NCBI GenBank assembly: GCA_020881915.1
Contig: JAJFPB010000001.1
Coordinates: 434,001 to 498,000 of the forward strand
DNA from: Paramyrothecium sp. XJ0827
Taxonomy: Eukaryota; Ascomycota; Sordariomycetes; Hypocreales; Stachybotryaceae
Direction: 5' to 3'
DNA: 64,000 nt
Numbering within the stretch: position 1 is the stretch's first letter; each line of letters opens with the position of its first letter. Positions 57,767 through 64,000 of this stretch are shown here, piece by piece. The position numbers and the translations under genes were made by a program. The notes under the pieces were generated by a model. It was given only the letters and a program-made list of their open reading frames with translations, had not been told where the DNA came from and made no database searches.

Positions 57767-59172
57767 GAGCCATAAATGTCCTTGACTTCTGGATTGCTCA
57801 CGCAGGCAATGGGGTCCTAATGGCCCTTAAGATTTTGTTTGTTGACAATGTCTGGGATTGTAACTGAGACACAAGAGGATGGTGCAAGAAAGCAATGCAA
57901 ATTGGCACCAGAGAGATCATAGAATTGATGAGAAAGGGGATAACCGCCAAAATGGTTTAACTTCACAGGTTGATTGATGGAATTACTTCCTCGCCAGGAT
58001 TATACAAGTTGCAATCCTGTAATCAACTTGGGTTAAAACACCTTCAAGACACGGACTACACAACCGGCGGCTTCTAGCTATGTTTGCCTAGAATTTGACG
58101 TATCAGACTGCCTACAACCGTTGACCATAGAAATCAGACTCGAGTAAAGTTGTAAGTAGGCTCTGCTAGGTGGTGGTGCTCTTTGGGGCTCATTTCGGCT
58201 GCACCACGATATTTTCACACCCAAGTTATGAGAAAATCGAGCCACAGTGATCTCGAGAGCTGCAAAATTCAATGTCCGTTGGGAAGAAAGCAGGTAGAAG
58301 TACAGTCGCCTTAATGCTTAACACGGATTACCTTACTTGGCTCGTCTGCCGTCCTGATTTGGTCCATAATTTTTTTGACCTCCAAGATCTGAAGTTCAGA
58401 GCCTCTCGAAGCAAGTAACATGTTCATGTACCCCTGCCAAAGGAGAGAAGACATATTTCTAGACTCCGAGATTTATGTGTATGTCATGGAACTCGCTCTA
58501 AGCAATATAACGAGCATAATCTATCTCTCGTAGATGCTGTAGGAGCAGGTAATGCCTAGTATCTGGCGGACTGGTCGACTAGGACGATTCATAGGCCACC
58601 ATGACGGGTTTTTCTGGCTGAAAGAGGTCTTATAGAGAGTGACAAGAATATAATGGGAGATGAGGAGGCCCCGGCAAGAGCTTCCGATTTTTTGGCATCC
58701 ACCCGAACAATATACTAGTCAAAATTGATGGAAACAAATTATTAGAACTCACAATTCCTTTTAAGAGCGATCTACTTCAAGGATTTGAGGATAGAGGGAG
58801 CAGACCTTTGGGGTATGAAGGAGCCTTCATGTGGGCAATTTCAAAAATACCAAATTCATATCAACATGATTTCTCTCGTTAAAATTTCATATGATGACGC
58901 ATGTGCTATTAACATTGAACTTTTCATACTATACCTGCCTAACCGTGAGGCCTAGGTGATGTACAATCATTCGATCGTAAGAAGAACTTGCATTTGATAA
59001 AAAGAAGATATATAAAATTTCATACCAGCTGTTCTAATAGGAAGCCTACCTTCCTTCTTATATGCAAGAACCTTATTAGTTCCCTAAGCTAGTCCATGTT
59101 AGGGTTATATGGTAACGAGAGCAAGACGCATTTCCTGTACACCCAATCACACTATCTAGGCCCGATATGAAC
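57767..59172. other. Gene-poor, AT-rich spacer, 1.4 kb
   Basis: No supported gene. The part from about 58,600 to 59,100 is AT-rich and resembles decayed non-coding DNA, but no repeat ends were found. Confidence 0.5.
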
Positions 59173-60485
59173 TTAAACGGCTACTTGGATAACAACCTTG
59201 CCAAAATGCTTCTGATCCTTGACATACTGGTAGGCCTCTCGAGCTTGTTCTAGCCTGAAAGTGCGCCTGTCCAAAACAGGGTGAATATCGTTTGCCTCGA
59301 TAGCACGATTCATGTCCTCAAATTGTAGCCTCGATCCCACAGCTACGCCGTGCACTGTGCATGAGCTGAAGACGGTGTCGAGGAACTTGGGCTCATTCTC
59401 GCTGGTTTCGGTGGCTGTAAAGGTACCAATAGAACCAACCATTGAAACCAAACCCCCGATCTTCAAAGAACCGAGCGCCTACCATTAAGGTCACAAGTCA
59501 GCACCTAAAGATCTCATCTCGAAAAGACAGTTCCCGGACTTGAGAAAGAAGCTTACCTCCCTGGCTGTTGCAGGTCCTCCAACCTCGACAATGAGAGAAA
59601 CACCCTCGTTATTAGGGGTAAAGCTCCTCGCGAGCTGCCCCCAGTTGGCAGTCTCCTTGTAGTTGATTACGTGGTCCGCGCCTAAGCTCTTCAGCTTTTC
59701 TGCCTTTTCAGGGGTTGATGTTGTTGAAATCACCCTGGCGCCGGCAGCTTTGGCAAACTTGAGTAATGTTAGTCCTGTGAGTCCAGATTTTCTTATTGTG
59801 CTGTAGAATCGTACCTGAACAGCAAAGGTGCTGACACCTCCAGTGCCTTCAGTGAGCACAGTGTCCCCTGATTTCAACGACCGGCCATCGAGTCCATAAA
59901 GAGCACTCCAAGCGGTCAGGGCAGCACATGGCAGAGAAGCAGCTTCAGTCAGGCTCAGGTTGGGCGGCACAGTAACGAGGCCCTCCTCTGAAAATACACC
60001 ATATTCGCGGAGGACACCATGGAGTGAGCTGCCCAGACCACTGTTGCGAGCTCTCTCGTCAAGGGGCCCAGCAATGTGGTGTTGGTGGAACAGTGTCGCA
60101 ACTCGATCGCCGACGGTAAATCGGGTCACTCGAGATCCAACACCGACGACGATGCCGGCTCCGTCACCCAAGGGGACCACGCTGTCCTTGACTAGAAAAG
60201 GGTACTGTCCCTGCACTCGTCGTCAATACGCGGATGCATGTAGTAATGGGAGTTTGGTTCGCTTACTTGTGCAATGATCAGGTCGCGGAAGTTGATTGAA
60301 GCAGCATGAACTGTGTATTTTGGATCAGCCATCGGTACACGGTACAAGACAAGTAGTTTGGCCATACTTTGAACTAAGACGTCTAGTTCACCGACAGAAG
60401 GAACTGGAGCATCCGTCTGAAACTCAAGTGAGTCAAAGCCATTGGCACCGCGAACTATCCATTGTCGTTGGGTTTGGGCAGCCAT
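59173..60485 (-). CDS. MDR-family NADPH quinone oxidoreductase/enoyl reductase-like protein
   Basis: Five exons are deduced: 60485-60368, 60310-60267, 60210-59815, 59757-59557 and 59478-59173. The introns are 56-78 bp and the protein has 354 residues. All phases agree. Removing the first intron restores the family block 'H-A-A-S-I-N-F-R-D-L'. The GroES-like domain follows ('P-L-G-D-G-A-G-I-V'), then the nucleotide-binding 'G-T-G-G-V-S' and 'F-A-K-A-A-G-A-R-V-I'. The cysteines that bind catalytic and structural zinc in true alcohol dehydrogenases are absent. It is therefore a zinc-independent reductase that uses NADPH on quinones or enones. Its start faces the bZIP gene 583 bp away, so the pair may be co-regulated. 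Confidence 0.9.
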
Positions 60486-61068
60486 TGTGTCGGAGATTGG
60501 GCTTTGTCAAGTAAAATTATTGTAGTAAAATGATTTTAGACTGATGAGATGATCGCACAAACTGCCGCGCTCTCCATAAAGGGGTTGATGAGTCCTTATG
60601 AAGTTGACGGAACCCTAAGGCAGGCGAACGTCACAGTTTTATCACCCTATGTTGATTGCAAAAAGATTAAAAATCCTCATTCTGTCACCATTCTTACAAA
60701 TTGATTCGTTGCATAAGATCACTCCAAGACCAAACATTATACGAAAGCAGTATACGGATTACAGATCATGTTACGCGAAGAGCACGAAGTGCGACTTGTC
60801 CTAAAAGAAGATCAAAATGAGGCTTTTGTGCTTCAGCCAATTGGGCTGCAACAAAGGACCCGCAATTTGTCTTCCTGGGCAGCTCAGCGCCTCCACCATT
60901 GGTCTAGCTGCATGACTTTGCTCCGCAATTTGTCTTGTCGAAAACGAGCTAGACACGGTGGGATTTATCAGCACGCCAAGATGAAGCTTCACATGAGTCT
61001 TTCCCGGCGTCTTCCTCCTTTCTCCATTGACGACAAGTTTGCCTGGGTACCATCTGGACCAGAGCAAC
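60486..61068. promoter_or_regulatory. Bidirectional promoter, MDR enzyme / bZIP factor
   Basis: 583 bp between divergent starts. One short ORF at 60768 runs into the bZIP first exon in another frame and is not called. Confidence 0.5.
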
Positions 61069-62561
61069 ATGCCTCAGCATCAGCTACCACGTCTTGGGCG
61101 ACCTCAAATAGAGGGTCCAACCGAAGCCAATAGCAATGACGAGGCCGAGGTGCGTGTACTGTAATAGATCTATCCACGGAGCACTCAGCTTACTGGCTCT
61201 AGAAAAAGAGGATCCGTATGAGAATGGCCCAGCGAGCGTATAGAGCTCGAAAACAGGATGCCATGAGATTGGAGAGAGCTCAAAATGAAAAGCTCAGTAG
61301 GACTCTGGACCAGGCACTAGAATTCTTTGATAGGTTTCATCAGCATGCCGTCGACACCCCTGAAGTCAAGAAGTCGGCTAGTCTTCTTTCTCATTTCAAT
61401 CGAGCGGCCTCGGAAATGGCATTAATTGCCAACCAGGCAGAGAAGACTACCGGATTCCTGCATGCTCCCGATGTCAACGAGCAGAGTGGTCAGGAACAAG
61501 ATCTAGAGTTGAAGATGCTGGCAGATACAGCTGCCACAGAACCACGAAATGACTTGGTCTCGCCTCTCAAGGCTGCAGGAGGAGACGGTTCAGATCAATC
61601 ACCCGAGCCACCCACGGAAGCGATAGGCCTTGTACTGCGCACAGCCAACCATGTCCCAAACCCGCTGTCCGAGAGATTCTATCAAGCCTGCGCCGAGCTT
61701 GTCATTCACTATCTATTCGGCAAGCCTGGACTTCAAAGTCCATCTGTGGTGCTGGCTCTACCCCTCCAATTACTCGGTGAGCAACTGCTCGCCACGGAAA
61801 CGCTCAAACTTCTACCCCCGTTCAATTTTATGGTGACAGACTACCAATATATGCCGCAATCCAGACTTCGTCTGCCTGCCATGTATCGCGTTGTTGAAGG
61901 CGGTAAAGACGCCGTACGCCGACTTCCATCGCCGTGGGTGCAGCACATTGTGCGTGGTAGGACGAGAACTGTGCTGATGACAGACTCCGCAGACTTGCAG
62001 GGAGAGTGGCTGGAAGCCACAGATGTTGAGGAATACTTGGAAGACCGAGGAATCTATATGCGAGGTGCCGGCTCACACCATTTGGTCAATCGTGAAGATA
62101 ATGAGGTCCATACGTATACTCGGAACGATCACCCAAACAATCGGGCTTTGGCAGCAGCCAAGGGTCCCAAAGCCGTGGTACCGAACCTGGTCCAAGATTC
62201 AACCGAGACCAATCATCACCTACAGCCACTCACCGAGGCCGAAGACTCATCCACCGACCCACAGCTCCATGAACCGGCAGACTTTTCAATTTTTGGGCTT
62301 CCGAGACATCCACAATGGGAAAGCTCATCGGGAACCGCCCCTATAGACATGAAAGGTCTCGTGTCAGTCCAACCGGCAAGAGTGCCATGGAGTGATACTA
62401 CTCATGAAAAACCTAAATCATTTCCCCACATGACGATCGACCTCGACAAACTCGTTCAGTTACTAGCATCCCACGCTGTCTGTTTGGGCCCTGTTCCTGG
62501 TATTAGGAAAGCTGCGGTGGACTCATCGATTTCACAATCAGTCTGTTATGATCACCGTTAA
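61069..62561 (+). CDS. bZIP transcription factor of the A-Q-R-A-Y-R type
   Basis: Two exons, 61069-61149 and 61203-62561, with a 53-bp intron (GTGCGT...CTAG), encode 479 residues. The intron falls just before the basic region, at residues 28-44 (K-K-R-I-R-M-R-M-A-Q-R-A-Y-R-A-R-K). The Asn that is nearly invariant in classical bZIP basic regions is replaced by Met33, as in a distinct fungal subgroup. The heptad repeat that follows is weak (Leu and Phe at irregular spacing to about residue 75). The C-terminal 350 residues include a conserved block with 'L-V-I-H-Y-L-F-G-K-P-G' of unknown function. A nuclear regulator is expected. The divergent redox enzyme next to it could be a target (inference). 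Confidence 0.88.
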
Positions 62562-64000
62562 ATGTCATGTAGGAGAGTAAAGGGATTCTTTTAGGTAAGC
62601 TCCAGTAGCAAGGCGCGTTGAATGAACACCGGCGGCACATATTTAGGGAACAGCGGGATGAAGTTAATGGATTTTCCATAGCGCAGCGATATCAAGACAC
62701 TATCAAATGATTTTATCCTGTACCAGTGACCGTCAATCTCATGTTACGCTAAAGAAGGAAAACCACATTAGAAGGACAATGTCCTCCCCTCTTTGCATCC
62801 GTCGTTTTATTCACAGTAGCAATTGTAAGTCTTTTCTCCTCTGATCCAGAAAGCAGTTAACTCCTTTCATTGAATCACGCGATGAAACCATGGTGTCTAG
62901 CATCTTTGCCCAATACTATCCGGCTACCAGTGGAGTTTGAAATGCTCTGCCATCAATTTTCAAATTGGAGCGACGGGCTTGGTACCTAGTCATGGCGGGT
63001 GCCTTACGACTCTGCTCACATGACTTACCCATTGAAGCCGACATTCACGTACGTATTAATAAGGGCTCGGTTCAGATGTGTCCTACTCAGCTGGTAGCAC
63101 TACAAGCGTACAAACGGCTTCTATAGATAAACTGGATACTGCACATGCGCCAGGTAGGGCTGCAAAGAGGACGGAAGCATAACAAGCTCAGGATAAGAAA
63201 GTCAACAAGTCGTTAACCTGGCATTTTAGGCCAACGCGAGGAAAACTCAGTCAAAAAACTGCAATGCCATAGCCTCCCCAGTGACCCTTGACGTCGTTCG
63301 GTTTACCGACGGTCTGTTGGAAATTCGTCCAACTTTGAAGAGAAGCATACAGCCAGGAATTGCGGGACGAGCTGCCGCTAAACAACGTAGGCTTGAGAAG
63401 AAATTTCACACCCGACCAATGGTCGAACTGGGGTTCGCTTACGAGGGGGAAGACCCTGAGGCTTGGGAGATAGCCCTGTCCACGTAGAGCTAGGCGGAAT
63501 ATCACAACGAACCTCAATGATCGAAAACATTTCATGATGGTCCTTCATCCCATTTGCACGCTCGACCTTTGCTCCACAAGTCTGTTGTCCATTGCCTTGC
63601 AATAATACCTGGATTCTTGGAGAAGCTTCTTTGGTAATGGAATGTAGGGTAAGACTTACTCTTGAAAGAACGCACGCGTGCGATGATGACTGATTGTCAG
63701 TCACGTGCCTCTTATCTCTGTGCGGAGAGGTTCAACAGTTCGCCAAACGGCAGCGGACCTTCACCGCTGTAAGGATAAGGATGTCGTCAACGTCGATCGA
63801 CGACATACCTGTTCCCGAGAGGGCCAGCGAGCGCCGCCCAGAACTTTGGACACAAAACACCCCTCCGTCTCCTCTTACCCCCCTTCTACCGCCCATCGGC
63901 CATCCATCCGTTGGCTCGAACAGCCGCGTCGTGTTCCTCGCACGGCAGGCTTTCAAAAGAGCTCTGGAAGACGGACGCGGACGGTTTGAGGAAGATGCGA
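62562..64000. other. Right-end region, no confident gene
   Basis: No gene can be supported. A 68-codon frame at 63281-63487 (opening with GTG) and a 94-codon frame at 63705-63989 are open, but they have no family feature and no clear splice partners. A gene may begin beyond the window edge. Confidence 0.45.

Noticed and set aside
63251..63989. Several ORFs of 60-110 codons at the right end
   Set aside because: They overlap on both strands without family features; the window edge prevents a decision.

Overview
This window looks like nuclear DNA of a filamentous ascomycete (Pezizomycotina). The genes are separated by long spacers and carry short GT-AG introns of about 46-141 bp. The families are typical of such fungi: a HET-domain protein, a NACHT STAND protein, Zn2Cys6 and related fungal transcription factors, GH78/GH3/GH16 glycosidases, a BBE-like flavoprotein, and Fot1/pogo transposons, one of which shows RIP-like decay. 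The genus cannot be fixed from sequence alone. No rRNA, convincing tRNA or CRISPR was seen.

Layout. 1-5.7 kb: a fold-type II PLP dehydratase and a HET protein with an N-terminal zinc knuckle. 5.9-43.4 kb: a probable plant-glycoside utilisation region. It holds two MFS sugar transporters, two fungal transcription factors set tail to tail, two GH78 alpha-L-rhamnosidases, a secreted GH16 beta-glucanase, two NmrA/isoflavone-reductase-like proteins, an intracellular GH3 beta-glucosidase with a PA14 insert, a third transcription factor and a BBE-like oxidase. A NACHT protein with a duplicated P-loop sits in the middle. 45-50 kb: an unknown 258-aa protein, a secreted protein with seven C-x2-H-x-D-H-W-[HD]-C motifs, and a second pogo element. 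52.9-62.6 kb: a SnoaL-like 'pathogen-related' protein, a membrane protein of a fungal family, an NADPH quinone-oxidoreductase-like MDR enzyme and a divergent bZIP factor.

How the genes may work together (inference). The GH78 and GH3 enzymes lack signal peptides and sit beside MFS importers. Rhamnosyl-glucosides, such as flavonoid rutinosides or related plant defence glycosides, could be imported and stripped of rhamnose and then glucose inside the cell. The NmrA-type reductases and the flavoprotein could then act on the aglycone. The GH3 and MFS-2 genes share a 541-bp bidirectional promoter with clustered CreA-type sites, which suggests carbon catabolite control.

The pathway appears to be decaying. 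One transporter is split by a 1,844-bp Fot1/pogo element at a TA site. One rhamnosidase and the flavoprotein each carry one in-frame nonsense codon. The two transposons decayed differently: one only by substitutions giving about 14 in-frame stops, the other only by three single-base frameshifts. Both have terminal repeats containing a short direct repeat at 17-bp spacing.

Exon structures were deduced by eye from splice consensus, reading phase and family similarity. No alignment or database search was run.
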